Source: Orychophragmus violaceus
Taxonomy: Eukaryota > Streptophyta > Magnoliopsida > Brassicales > Brassicaceae
DNA length: 64,000 nt
NCBI GenBank assembly: GCA_030180135.1
Contig: CM058233.1
Location: 24,213,615-24,277,614, forward strand
Direction of reading: 5' to 3'
In this document: in pieces, positions 10,023-21,474 of the stretch
Layout: each line of letters opens with the position of its first letter
How positions within the stretch are numbered: position 1 is the first letter of the stretch
Program-made: the position numbers and the translations under genes
Notes under the pieces: generated by a model
Databases searched by the model: none
What the model saw: the letters and a program-made list of their open reading frames with translations, nothing else
What the model was told of the DNA's origin: nothing

Positions 10023-11189
10023 TGATATATTATGGTTTTCACCTGTTTTAAGTCATGATATAAATGTGTTTTAGAGTCATTTACAGTATCTATCGAGTCC
10101 TTTCATGTGCTTTACAGGTTTTACCACATTTGGAGTTCACTTGGACATCTCGGTACCTTCTGGAGCCTTTTAGAGCATTTGCCCGAGAAGAAGATGTCTA
10201 TGCCGATATATGATGTTGGTGTCGATCAACACCACTTTGGTGTCGTTCGACACAGTTCGCGAACCAGAGGATCTGATCGATTTATGAAGAATTGCAACTT
10301 AACCCAGAAGTTTATCATAATTACAAAGTGACCCAATTCGTGTTTTAGTTATTTATTAGGTTTTACATCCACTTGTTAGGCCAAGTTTTTATTCAAGCTT
10401 TTCTTAGAGAGAGTTTAGGAGATTTTGGGGCTGGTTTTGTTCTCGAAAGAGACTTAATTTCGAACCCCTGTTCTTATTCTCTTGATTATTCTATGATATC
10501 TATTTTGACTATGTTTTCTATTATGATTGCTATGTCTGAGTAGATCTCTTGTTAGGTTAGGGATTCTCGTTAGGGATTTGAAGGAATGTTAGATTAACTA
10601 ATTTATTAGATTCATCATCTAGGTCTTCATCTAATCTGTTCTTAATGCTTAATCTGAACTGGCCATTTAGATTACTGATTCTAGGTTAATTTAGGCAACG
10701 ACAGTTGGTTTATTCAACTGGATCTGATTAGGTGAGCAATTTATCTATTCGCAAAGGAATTTAGTCTAGAGAAATTGTGAACGAACGAACTTAGAATTAA
10801 TGCATGTTTAGAACTCTAGGATTCGCAACGAAAGTTGGTCTGCTAGGTTGTTAGACATAGATAATTATCGCAGCGACAGCTGGTTAGTTTTACCTTCGTG
10901 ATTCTAGTTCAAGAACCCTATAGATTGAATCTGATTGTTTGATTATCTGATTTCCCGATATCCTGAGAACTCCCGAAACCTAAACCTTCGTTTGATTGCT
11001 TACATCCACCTCGCTTGATTTATTTACTTGCTATTTTGTTTACTGCTTTACAATTTGCTTCGCTTGGTTTAATCCAAATTACTCATAATTTATCGTGTGA
11101 CCGGAGTCCTTGTGGATTTGATACCCTAAGTACTACATCTGCATCACTGTGCACTTGCTGTTAGAATAGGGATAATTCTTGACCTATCA
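10023..11189 (+). repeat. 5' LTR of Gypsy A
   Basis: 1167 bp, TGATATATTATGG to GACCTATCA. It pairs with 37625-38792. Its centre contains spaced GCAACGACAGTTGGT-like repeats (about 10695, 10827, 10870). Confidence 0.93.
10218..10262. repeat. Paired-palindrome hairpin module in the A 5' LTR
   Basis: GGTGTCGATCAACACC, then ACTTT, then GGTGTCGTTCGACAC, followed by AGTTCGCGAA. The 3' LTR copy (37821-37864) has GGTGTCGATCGACACC and GGTGTCGGTCGACAC, which are closer to perfect palindromes. The A 5' LTR copy has decayed by one base in each arm. Confidence 0.85.
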
Positions 11190-11195
11190 AGTTTT

Positions 11196-11213
11196 TGGCG
11201 CCGTTGTCGGGGA
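11196..11213 (+). other. Primer binding site of A, tRNA-Asp-like
   Basis: TGGCGCCGTTGTCGGGGA lies six bases after the LTR, as expected for Athila/Tat Gypsy elements. Confidence 0.85.
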
Positions 11214-11330
11214 CTCTTTGAGTTCGCCGATAGATTCAGTATTAGGATTTAGACTAAGCATTTTCTTTATTTTATTTTATTTTATTTTTATATTTACTTA
11301 CGTTCTTGTTTCTTTGGTGTTGTAGGAATC

Positions 11331-11380
11331 GCACTGCATCGATCGGTGCATACCTCGCATCGATCGACACAAGGCGAAAC
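11331..11380. repeat. Paired-palindrome hairpin module in the A leader
   Basis: GCACTGCATCGATCGGTGC and GCATCGATCGACAC are separated by ATACCTC and followed by AAGGCGAA. The layout is the same as in the LTR modules. Confidence 0.8.
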
Positions 11381-11569
11381 CAGTGATACCGAGAGCTTGA
11401 GCACTTAACGGGTTTCACTCTAATGGAACATGTGATTCTAATTCGCGGTTAAAACGACATTCTACGAGATCAAGAGGATCATATATGCAACGCAAGAGGT
11501 CTGAAACTGGATGGGGAAGGAAACCCCATCATACCATGGTACTACGCATTTGTAGGACAGATAGCTGAG

Positions 11570-12694
11570 ATGAGAGACAAGATTGATTCTATCCACAGCA
11601 TCCTACTTTGGAAGAAACAAATCAGAGCTGAGGTAGAAGCTGAACAGTTCGCAGGGGTGAATTATATAGCTGGAGCTGACTACTATGGACATACATATGG
11701 AAATCAGGAGAGACAAGGTTCTAGTTATGCTCCGAGATCGAGAGATTATGGTTATTCATCTCAAAAAGCACCTCCTGCACCTACACAGAAGAGCAGATTG
11801 GAAGCCATGATGGAGCAGTTTCTTGAGGTACAACAACAGACCGCTGAGTCTTCCAACTCGAAGATTGATACCTTGTACACTGATTTGAATAGTAAGTTTG
11901 AGTCCTTAAACACTCGTATAAGGCTACTGGGTACACAAGTGGATCAGATTTCAAGTTCTGTCAAAGAGAAGGATGCTCATGTCAATGACATTTCAGTTCA
12001 GGATGAACGCAAGCTAGATCAGGGATCATACCTTGAAGTTAAGGCTATGGAAATCGTGGAAAACGGAGAAGAATCCGAGATTGAAAGCCCAGGGTTCGAG
12101 AATTTCGAAGGACCGAAATCGACCGAGATTGATATTGATCTCTTGATAAAATCCTTCGGTGTCGATCGACACAACTCCTGCGGCGGTCGACACAACGGTC
12201 AGACAGACCCAATTTTGCCTAAATCTGATGTTCTTACCGAGGAAAGGATCTACAAACCTCATATACCGTTCCCTAGAGTTTCTAAAAAATCTAAACATGA
12301 GCAGAATGTAGTCGAGTGCATGGTAGTCGTGGATAAGAAGATGAATGAAACTCTGCCAGCTGAAGCTTCGAGAGTTCATCCTTGTGTGTCGAGATGTGCA
12401 AGGAAGATGGTCTCCACTGATGGTCATTTGAAAGATGAAGTTCAGATTTGTGAAATTTCAGCGTCTGATAGTGGAGGAAAGAAGATGGTGGTTCCTCAGG
12501 AATCTACTCTAACATCTTCAGATCCTAAATCTACTCCTAAGCGGGAAGCTCCGAACATCAGATCTCCACCAAAGCAAAGGTATGTGCCTTCTAAACATAA
12601 GCCTCCTGACTCCATTGCTGTGAATGCAGGGAAACGCTCTGCACCACTCAAGTTTCACTCCCGCCCTGAATTTCTTCCTAAATTCCTTGGATGA
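11570..12694 (+). pseudogene. Truncated gag of non-autonomous Gypsy A
   Basis: A 374-residue open frame corresponds to the C-terminal gag of this family. RLEAMMEQFLEVQQQT aligns with MEAMMEQLLEGQ of C (around 63250), and a coiled-coil-like stretch follows (SKIDTLYTDLNSKFESLNTR). The tail KRSAPLKFHSRPEFLPKFLG also aligns with the end of the C protein. The capsid domain upstream is missing. The protease block present in C (CDLGS) is absent, so the frame passes straight from the linker to the tail. Codons 197-208 or so are made of the palindrome module (VDRHNS). A TGA at 12692 ends the frame, but homology to C continues in the same frame to TGA at 12777 (YTPPWMKRLSQRHSKS). Confidence 0.75.
12159..12195. 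repeat. Palindrome module inside the A gag frame
   Basis: GTGTCGATCGACAC and GGTCGACAC are 15 bases apart inside the open frame, encoding GVDRHNS and GRHN. C has the module at the equivalent place (62877-62995). Confidence 0.8.
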
Positions 12695-12814
12695 TCTCAT
12701 GCTGATACAGCTTACACACCACCCTGGATGAAGAGACTTTCACAGAGACATTCCAAGTCTCTGCTAAAACCCCCATGAGTCTGTTCTCTTCCAATAGTCA
12801 AGCTAATGACTTAA

Positions 12815-12842
12815 AACAAGCGCTGAGTGGGAGGCAACCCAC
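12815..12842 (+). other. Conserved stem-loop after the gag stop (A)
   Basis: AAACAAGCGCTG precedes a hairpin with stem AGTGGG/CCCACT and loop AGGCAA. The same sequence follows the ORF stop in C (about 61913-61942, minus). B has a variant after its pol stop (21003-21030) with a different but still paired stem. Confidence 0.7.
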
Positions 12843-12932
12843 TGGTGAGTCTGTACATATGAGTTTTCGTCTAATTTTTCGTTTTTGTTTTTCTTGAGTT
12901 TTTACAGGGAAATCTGACGTCAAGATTGTACT

Positions 12933-13120
12933 ATGTCGATCGACACATACGTCGTGCCGATCGACACAATGGACATTCAGGTCGATATGGCTGTTCGGTT
13001 CGATCGATCCACTTTTTCCCAAAATCGAGGTTTGACCTCGGTTAGACCACTCTGACCGGTTCAAATTTCAAATACCATGTCGATCGACATAGGTAGTGTG
13101 TCGGTTGACACGAAGCGAAC
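12933..13120. repeat. Two palindrome modules upstream of the ORF1-like gene (A)
   Basis: The first is ATGTCGATCGACACA...CCGATCGACACA (12933-12970). The second is CATGTCGATCGACAT...GTGTCGGTTGACAC followed by GAAGCGAA (13078-13120). Confidence 0.8.
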
Positions 13121-13129
13121 CGAGGTAAG

Positions 13130-13303
13130 TATTTCTCTTTCTTCTTCGCGGCTGTTCTTCATTTCACAGAAAACCTCCGCCGAAAATTCTCTCAAAATCT
13201 CGTTCTCCTTCATTTCTTAACCAAATCTGACGATTCAAAAGCCTATCTTGGGCGGATTTTCACCCTCTATCATTATCCACTATCCATTTGTGTCGAAAAC
13301 AAG
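13130..13303 (+). promoter_or_regulatory. Putative non-coding first exon of the ORF1-like gene in A
   Basis: Pyrimidine-rich, 5'UTR-like sequence ends at a splice-donor-like AACAAG/GTATGAG (GT at 13304). The matching acceptor would be TTTTGCTCGCAG at 34845, directly before the ATG at 34846. B shows the same layout (about 29286-29499, then AACAAG/GTAAAG). Splicing is inferred from sequence only. Confidence 0.5.
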
Positions 13304-13880
13304 GTATGAGCTCTTAATTTTAACTTTTCAGATTCGGTTACAAGGGTAAGAACTCGATTTTGACTCTCATTTCTTACTCTCGTGGTGAAATAGCACTGAT
13401 TTAGGTTGTTTGGTAGTGGGATGGTGATGCCTAGGTAGTTTTCATGACTGATTTTGCAAGTTTTTGAAAATTTTGGTTTTAGGATGGAACTTACAATTTT
13501 GTGCGAAAATAGGGAAATAAAAACGTGAATGAACTGTTTCTACCGCTCTGTTCGATGCTGCTTATGCTGTTGATTGAGGTTTTGATGAGTTTGTTTCTGA
13601 TTTTCCAAATAATCTCATGCTTTTTGATATTCATACATTTTCATGCATTTAGGCTTGTATATAGTTCTTGTTTTGATTTCTTTTCTCCATCATTCATACC
13701 ATTTTGTCGAGTTATTGTCACATTTAGAGTCTAGAGTTGTTTAGGACTAGGATTAGGCATTCTAGGCTTGCATTTGGAGTGTTTCTTGTGTTTTGCAGGT
13801 GAATGGAGGCATCTAGGAGCATTGGTGAGCTTGGAAGTGGAGTCTTGAGCTCAGAGGACCAAGGAAGAGCCAACGAAGGA

Positions 13881-14170
13881 CCATATCGGCCACAATATCG
13901 GTCCACCCAACCGATATGGACTCTCGGATTAATTTCCAAGGGTTCGTATCGGTTCACATATCGGTCAGGTGGACCGATATGCTCCCACCCGAAATAATCC
14001 GAGGGTTCGTATCGGCTCACATATCGGTCAGGTGGACCGATATGCTCCACCCAGATTTAATCCGAGGCTTCATATCGGCTCACATATCAGTCAGGTGGAC
14101 CGATATGCTCCACCCAGATTTAATCCGAGACCCAGTATCGGTTCACATATCGGTCCACCTGACCGATATC
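13881..14170. repeat. ATATCGGT/ACCGATAT hairpin array in the B 5' LTR
   Basis: About five units of 50-60 bases each contain arms such as CATATCGGTC and GACCGATATG around a 5-base loop (AGGTG). They are spaced by CCACCC(G)A...TAATCCGAG sequence. ORFs here encode VDRY-type repeats in several frames and are artefacts. The array is repeated in the 3' LTR at 33573-33861. Confidence 0.9.
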
Positions 14171-14244
14171 GTCCCAGATTTCTCACTCGGATCCGGGTCA
14201 ACACCCGGTTTGTTCCGGGTTGACCCGGCTCGCACCTTTTAGAC

Positions 14245-14251
14245 TATTTAA
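14245..14251 (+). promoter_or_regulatory. Possible TATA box of the B LTR
   Basis: GACTATTTAAGCC lies 75 bases after the hairpin array and next to GC-rich sequence. D has a similar box (44098-44105). Position within the LTR fits a U3/R boundary, but no transcript start is known. Confidence 0.4.
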
Positions 14252-15132
14252 GCCAAAAACCTTTTTTATTTTGTTTGTTAAGCAGTTTTTGATGTTCTAA
14301 ACTCTTTTGTAAGAACATATTGGATTCCTTTGATTAATCTAGACTTCTCTCGTTATTTCATCAACAAATCTTTCAATCTCTCACTAATATACCATGATCA
14401 ACTCCATTTCTATGAGTTTTGTTGATCTAGCTATGATTAGTGAGTAGTTCTCCATAGACTTGTGGGTTGGGTAGGATTAGGTTGATTAGGGGTGATCAAT
14501 AGAATTCTAGTAGTTAATTGTCAAAATCTCATCTAGCAAAGTGTGCTTAATGCCTAGTTAATCTTGATCACATTGATTAGGATGTTTAGAATTTCTTGTT
14601 CACAACATGTTCGATGAAATTCCAGTATTTAGCTTTGTTAGGACTTTCATATTCTAGCGCATGAAAATGTATGTCTAGAGTGATTGGTTGCTAATTGGAA
14701 CTCGTTTGAATGCTCATTTGATTTTGATTCACAAATGATGATTTGTTCTTGAGTTAAGATTAAATGAAGTTTCGGTATTAAGAGATTAAACCGAATTGCT
14801 TTGTGTGTTCCTTGCTAGGAGGTTAGCTTGTTTGAAGTTTGAATTAGGATTCCTTGATCATCCCGAGTCACCTATCCGTTGACCTTTACCCTTAAGCCTT
14901 GTTCTTCCTATTGATTGAATCGTTTGTTTACTTACTTTTTGTTTGCTTCGATCTGATTTGTTTTGTTAGGATTGTTAGGAATTATAAACCAAAATTGTCT
15001 GATTTGACTCTGAAGGATTAGTATCTGCTTATTGGTTTTATCCGACCCAGAATAGGTTCGATACCTCAAAGCTACTTCGATAAGCTTGAGGAATTGGTAC
15101 CTCAAAGGATTGCAAAATCCTTGTTATCAATT

Positions 15133-15145
15133 TGGCGCCGTTGCC
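15133..15145 (+). other. Primer binding site of B, tRNA-Asp type
   Basis: TGGCGCCGTTGCC begins four bases after the LTR end. Confidence 0.88.
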
Positions 15146-15243
15146 ATTTTGGGATTCTGGATATATCAATTCGTTTTCTATTCCTTTTTAGTTCAAGTTA
15201 TTGTTACTAATTTGCTACTTTCTTTCTTATTGATGCTAGGTGT

Positions 15244-15399
15244 ATGAACTTGCGCAGCAAAGGGACTACAAACTTAGTTGCAAGGGTTTACGACATCGAA
15301 GCACACAAGAGAAGATTAGTAAGGGAACGACGAGCACAAGAACGAGCTGTTCAAGTTGAAAGTGTTGAGCCAAGAGTCATGGATAACCACGAGGATGAG

Positions 15400-15434
<35 letters not shown>

Positions 15435-18400
15435 AAGGCCAGTTAGGGCCATTGGTGATGGCGATACACCTGACACAAATGCTAACCGGCATGGAATCAT
15501 CCCACCAGCGGTGAACAATAATAACTTTGAGATCCGCGCTATGGTGATGAACATGGTGCAGAACAATCAGTTCCATGGGTTAGCATCTGAGGACCCGCTG
15601 CAGCACTTGGACACCTTTGACAAGATTTGTGCCACTACGAGGTTGAATGGTGTGACTGATGATGGGTTGAAAATGCGTCTCTTCGTTTTCTCTTTGGCAG
15701 ACAGAGCTAAGGATTGGGAAAGTACTATCCCTCCGGGTTCCATCACTACTTGGGGTGACCTGAAGAAAGCTTTTCTGAAGAAGTTCTTCTCACCTACTAG
15801 GACTGCCCGTTTTCGCAGTGAACTATCCGGGTTTGTGCAGCGCAACAATGAGAGCTTCGCTGAAGCTTGGGAGAGGTTCAACAAGCTCACCACTCAGTGC
15901 CCACATCATGGTTTTACCAAGGAAACACTACTCAGCAACCTCTACCGCGGAGTGCTTCCTAGAATGAGGGCAATGCTTGATTCATGCAGCAATGGACACT
16001 TCCTAGACAAGGGAGTAGATGCAGCTATGGAGCTGATTGAAAATCTAGCGCAAAGTGATGGCAACTACAATGAGGATTATGAGAGGACTAATAGAGGATC
16101 ATCAGCTTCAGATGAGAAGTATGAGAAAGAGATAAAGGCTTTGAATGAGAAGTTGGACAAGATGATCTCCATTGGCCAAAAGAACATCAGCTTTGTGGGA
16201 CACCAGGAGGATTCTAAACCACAATTTTATGATGATGATGAGGATTTGACTCAAGAGGAGATTAACTTCATTGCTGGACAGGGTGGTTTCAACAAAGGCT
16301 TCAACCAGAACTATAGAAACCACCCAAACTTCTCATACCGCAACCCCAATGTAGCCAATCCTCAAGACCAAGTTTATCCTCAAGCTCCATCTCAAGGACA
16401 AACTCAACAACAAGGTCAACAAGGCTTTCAACAACCTCAACAGCAAAAGCCATATGTCAATTACAACAACCAACAAGGATTTGGAAACAAGCCTCAGTTT
16501 CAAGGTCAACAAGGCTATGCTCCCAAGCAACAATACCCACCCGGTTTTGGTCAACAACACCAACAAAATTCTTCAACCTCGGGAGCTGATAATGAGCTGA
16601 AAAGTATGATGCAGCAACTCCTTCAAGGGCAAGCCTCAGGAGCTATGGAAGTACGGGACCTCAAGAATGAGCTTCAGAGTTTGACTTCAAGGGTCACAAA
16701 CATGGAAAACAAGAATGCCTCTACGTCCCGCACTCAAGGTACATTACCCGGAAAATCTGAGCAAAACCCAAAGGAGTATATCAGCGCTATCACCTTGAGA
16801 AGTGGTAAAGAGTTGCAACAAAGTCAAGTGCCCAAGCCTAAGCTGCCATCTTCACTCAATGAGGACATTGAAGTTCAAGAAGGGGAGGAGAATTCTGAAA
16901 ATTCTGCTCTAAACAAAGAGAGTGATAGTGACATGGCTAAGAGGAAAGGAAAGGCTGTAGCTGAAGAAGTAGTGAATGATACACTCAAGAAGAAGGATAG
17001 TGTGTTTGTGCCACCACCCTATGAGCCCAAGCTACCCTTTCCGGGCAGATTCAAGAAGAAGCTTCTAGAGAAGTACAAAGCTCTTTTTGACAAGCAAATG
17101 AAGAATGTTGAGTTGACCATGCCTTTGATTGATGCCTTCTTGCTAGTTCCTCAGTATAGCAAGTTTCTCAAGGATGCAATCAAGGAAAGAACCAAGGAAG
17201 TGCAAGGGATGGTTGTGTTGTCTCATGAGTGTAGTGCAATCATCCAAAGGGATATTGTCCCAAAGAAACTTGAAGATCCTGGCAGTTTTACTCTTCCATG
17301 TGCTATTGGTCCATATCGGTTTGAGGGTTGTTTGTGTGATCTTGGAGCGAGCGCAAGTTTGATGCCCTTCTCAGTAGCCAAGAGGCTGGGTTTCTCTACC
17401 TACAAGGCATGTAGGATCTCCTTGGTTCTTGCAGATAGATCAGTGAGATACCCAATTGGTCTCCTAGAAGATCTTCCGGTGAAAGTAGGAGGATTTGAAG
17501 TGCCAACAGATTTTATTGTGCTGGAGATGGATGAAGAACCAAAGGATCCTCTAATTCTTGGGAGACCTTTCCTTGCCACAGCTGGTGCGATTATAGATGT
17601 CAGGAAAGGGAAGATAGACATCAACCTTGGAAAAGACATAGTGCTCAAATTTGACATCAACAAGGTGATGAAGAAGCCAACCATTCAAGGCCAAATATTT
17701 TACATTGAGACTATGGATGAGCTAGCTGATGAACTCCTTGAAGAGTTGAACATGGAGGATCCTCTAGAGGTCACCTTGACCAAGGAATGTGGGGAGTATG
17801 GATATCTTCAAGAGGAGAGCTGGGCGTACATGAGAGCGCTTGATTCACACAAGCCATTGTTAGAAGAGGTTGAGTTCATTGAGCTGGGATCAGATTCAGT
17901 GTGTGAAGAGCTGGAAGTGTTTGCTGTAGACATGGGTACCGATGGCGCCAAAAGAGGGGAGCTGTGCAAGGAGCAGCTTGTAGCTGACGATTGGAGCGAG
18001 CTTAAGGCGCCAAAGGTTGAGTTAAAGCCCCTTCCGCGGGGGCTTCGGTATGCATTTCTTGGCCCCAACTCTACCTATCCTGTCATTGTGAATGAGTTGC
18101 TGAATGATGATGAATTGATTGCTTTGACCACTGAATTGAAAAAGTTTAGAAAGGCAATAGGATATTCACTTGATGATATAAAAGGATTGTCGCCTAGCTT
18201 GTGTACTCATAGGATCCACCTTGAAAATGAATCCATGTCCTCTATTGAGCACCAAAGGAGATTGAATCCTAACCTTAAAGAAGTAGTCAAGAAAGAGATT
18301 CTAAAGTTGCTTGATGCATGGATAATCTACCCTATCTCGGACAGCACTTGGGTTTCTCCCGTGCACTGTGTTCCAAAGAAAGGGGGGATTACTGTGGTTA

Positions 18401-20964
18401 AAAATGACAGCAATGAATTGATTCCTACTAGAACTATCATTGGGCATAGGATGTGTATTGACTATAGAAAGCTAAATGTCGCGTCTAGGAAGGATCATTT
18501 TCCATTACCATTCATTGATCAAATGCTAGAACGCCTTGCTAATCATCCTTTCTATTGCTTTCTTGATGGGTACAGTGGATTCTTTCAGATTCCGATACAT
18601 CCTAATGACCAGGAGAAAACGACATTCACTTGTCCTTATGGTACCTTTGCTTATCGAAGGATGCCATTTGGCTTGTGCAATGCACCAGCTACCTTTCAGC
18701 GGTGCATGATGTCCATTTTCTCGGATCTTATTGAGGATATTGTGGAAGTTTTTATGGATGATTTTTCGGTGTATGGTTCTTCTTTCTCCTCCTGTTTGCT
18801 GAATTTGTGCAGGGTCTTAAGGAGATGTGAAGAGACAAACCTCGTGCTGAATTGGGAGAAGTGCCACTTCATGGTAACAGAAGGAATTGTGTTGGGTCAC
18901 AAGATTTCAGAGAATGGGATTGAAGTGGATAAGGCTAAGATAGAGGTGATGAAAAGTCTTCAGCCACCAAACTCAGTGAAGGGGATCCGAAGCTTTTTGG
19001 GTCATGCAGGTTTCTACCGGCGGTTTATTAAGGACTTATCAAAGATCGCTAGGCCACTTACACGTCTGCTGTGTAAGGAGACAGATTTTGTGTTTGATGA
19101 TGAGTGTTTGGCAGCGTTCCACATGATCCAAGAAGCCTTGATCAGCGCCCCGATAGTCCAAGCTCCTGACTGGGAGTTGCCTTTTGAGATCATGTGTGAT
19201 GCAAGTGACTACGCAGTAGGGGCAGTCCTTGGTCAGAGGAAAGACAAGAAACTCCATGTCATATACTATGCTAGTAGGACATTGGACGATGCTCAAGTGA
19301 GATACGCAACAACTGAGAAAGAGCTACTAGCTGTGGTATTTGCCTTTGAGAAGTTCAGATCATACTTGGTTGGGTCTAAGGTTGTGGTGTACACGGACCA
19401 TGCTGCGTTAAGGTATCTACTAGCCAAGAAAGATGCCAAGCTAAGACTTCTGAGGTGGATACTGTTACTGCAGGAATTTGACTTGGAGATTAAGGATAAG
19501 AAAGGCATTGAGAATGGAGTGGCAGACCATTTGTCAAGACTGAGAATTGAGGATGGAATTCCTCTAGATGACTCTCTCCCTGAGGAACAGCTAATGGCTT
19601 GCAAGGCTGTTAAGGATGCTCATGATACAAGGATGAAGATTGAGGAGGTGAGCTCTATTGAAGACAAGGAACCGTGGTATGCTGATATAGTCAATTTCCT
19701 AGCTGTTGGGAAAGAACCACCAAGCCTCGATAGCTACCAAAGAAAGAAGTTCTTTAGAGATGTCAACAGGTACTATTGGGATGAGCCTTACCTCTACACT
19801 TTGTGCAAGGATCAGCTCTATAGAAGGTGCATAGCTGATGAAGAAGTGGGAGGCATTCTCCTACATTGCCATGGGTCAGATTATGGTGGTCACTTTGCCA
19901 CTTTCAAGACGGTTCAAAAGGCTCTACAAGCTGGGTTTTGGTGGCCTACAATGTTCAAGGATGCCCAAGAGTTCATTACTAAGTGTGATCCTTGTCAGAT
20001 AAAGGGGTATATCAGTAGAAGAAATGAGATGCCTCAAAACCCCATCCTTGAAGTCGAAGTGTTTGATGTGTGGGGCATTGATTTCATGGGACCCTTCCCA
20101 TCCTCTTACGGGAATAACTACATCTTAGTAGCTGTGGATTATATTTCCAAGTGGGTAGAAGCAGTGGCGAGTCCAACTAATGACGCCAAGGTTGTAATAA
20201 AGCTGTTCAAGAGCATTATCTTCCCAAGATTTGGAATCCCGAGGATTGTGATCAGTGATGGAGGCTCACATTTCATCAACAGGCTATTTGAGAGCCTTTT
20301 GAAGAAGTATGGGGTGAAGCATAAGGTTGCAAAACCATATCATCCTCAGACAAGTGGCCAAGTTGAAGTGTCCAATAGGCAGATCAAGGCTATCCTAGAG
20401 AAGACTGTTGGAGCTTCAAGGAAAGATTGGGCTAAGAAACTTGACGACGCACTGTGGGCGTATATGACTGCTTTCAAGACTCCTTTGGGCACTACACCAT
20501 TCACCATGCTGTATGGTAAGTCATGTCACTTACCGGTGGAGGTGGAATATAAGGCCATGTGGGCTGTCAAGTTGCTGAACTTTGACATCAAGACCGCAAC
20601 TGAGAGGAGGTTGATTCAGCTGAATGAACTTGACGAGATACGGCTTGAGGCTTTTGAGAGCTCGAAGATCTATAAGGAGAGGACCAAGTTTTTCCATGAC
20701 AAGCTGATTCAGAAGAAAGAGTTCAAGGAAGGAGATCTTGTGTTGCTCTTTAACTCCCGGTTGAAAATCTTTCCCGGGAAGCTCAAGTCTAGATGGTCGG
20801 GACCGTTTAGAGTGAAGGAGGTGAGACCATATGGAGCAGTGGTACTTTTTGGAAGATCTGATGAAGAGTTCACAGTCAATGGCCAAAGACTCAAGCATTA
20901 CTCCGTCTCAGAAGCAATAGATGAGGGGACTTCCATTCCACTCTCTAGCCCTCCCTCAGCCTGA
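15244..20964 (+). CDS. Athila-type gag-pol polyprotein, intact
   Basis: A 1906-residue single ORF. The order is gag (retrotransposon gag domain with [13 protein letters not shown] and CPHHGF), aspartic protease ([11 protein letters not shown], Asp at about 699), reverse transcriptase (FMDD, Asp pair at about 1172-1173), RNase H (CDASDYAVG, Asp at about 1319) and integrase. Integrase has an HHCC finger from about 1541 and a DDE triad at about D1613, D1672 and E1708. Reverse transcriptase before integrase marks Ty3/Gypsy. The N-terminus has a run of 13 glutamines around residues 53-66, and the gag tail is rich in Gln, Asn and Pro. No CCHC finger is seen, which is usual in Athila. There are no stops and all catalytic residues are present, so the copy may be functional for reverse transcription and integration. 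The ATG at 15244 is the first in frame after the primer site. Confidence 0.95.
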
Positions 20965-21474
20965 GATCACGGTTTGCAAAGTCGAGCTTAACGACTTTCA
21001 ATAAAAGCGCACTTGGGAGACATTCCCATGTTTATCCTTGTACATACGTCTTTTGCTTGTTATTTTTGATGTTTTGCTTTGAGTTTTGTCAGGTTTTGGC
21101 TTAAGGACGAGGTTGTAGATCAGTTGGAGTTGAGCAAAGACCGCGGAAATGAAGAAAAATGGTGCAGGAGCCAATATCGGGTTCCGTATCGGTTGGCCAG
21201 GCCGATACGGTTCTGGTAAAAATAATCCGAGGCTCCATATCGGTCCCCGTATCGGTTGGCCAGACCGATACGGAATTCCCAGAAAGACCGATATCGGTCT
21301 CCGTATCGGTTGGCCAGACCGATACGGGATGCAACGAAAAAAAAACCGAGGCTCCATATCGGTCCCCGTATCGGTTGGCTAGACCGATATGGGATGCAGG
21401 AATTAAATCCGAGAGTTAATATCGGTCGGCGTATCGGTTGTCCAGACCGATACGCGCCTTCGCCCGGGTAAGTT
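20965..21474 (+). other. Post-pol spacer of B with stem-loop and hairpin array
   Basis: Non-coding. It begins with AAAAGCGC and a hairpin with stem TGGGA/TCCCA and loop GACAT (21003-21030), the B version of the conserved post-ORF stem-loop. The hairpin array described separately follows. It ends at the insertion point of G. Confidence 0.7.
21171..21456. repeat. CCGTATCGGT/ACCGATACGG hairpin array downstream of pol (B)
   Basis: Five units have arms CCGTATCGGT and ACCGATACGG around TGGCCAG, preceded by ATATCGGT(C/T)CC. It resembles the B LTR array but has different loop and flanks, so it is not a simple copy. G inserted 18 bases beyond its end. Confidence 0.9.

Larger units (their letters stand above)
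13625..15129 (+). repeat. 5' LTR of Gypsy B
   Basis: TGATATTCATAC to CCTTGTTATCA, 1505 bp. It contains a hairpin array (13881-14170) and, just downstream, a TATA-like box. Confidence 0.95.

Noticed and set aside
10058..10066. TATAAAT near the start of the A LTR as a promoter
   Set aside because: It is only about 40 bases into the U3 region, too early to be a convincing promoter, and the sequence belongs to a short inverted repeat (TGATATAT...ATGATATA).
13881..14170. Possible CRISPR array
   Set aside because: Evenly spaced short repeats look similar, but the units are inverted repeats with near-identical spacers inside a plant retrotransposon LTR, and no cas genes are present.
13724..14242. 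Overlapping ORFs on both strands encoding VDRY/PDRY peptide repeats
   Set aside because: They are translations of the hairpin array in the B LTR, open in several frames at once. The same holds for 21149-21471 and 33416-33915.
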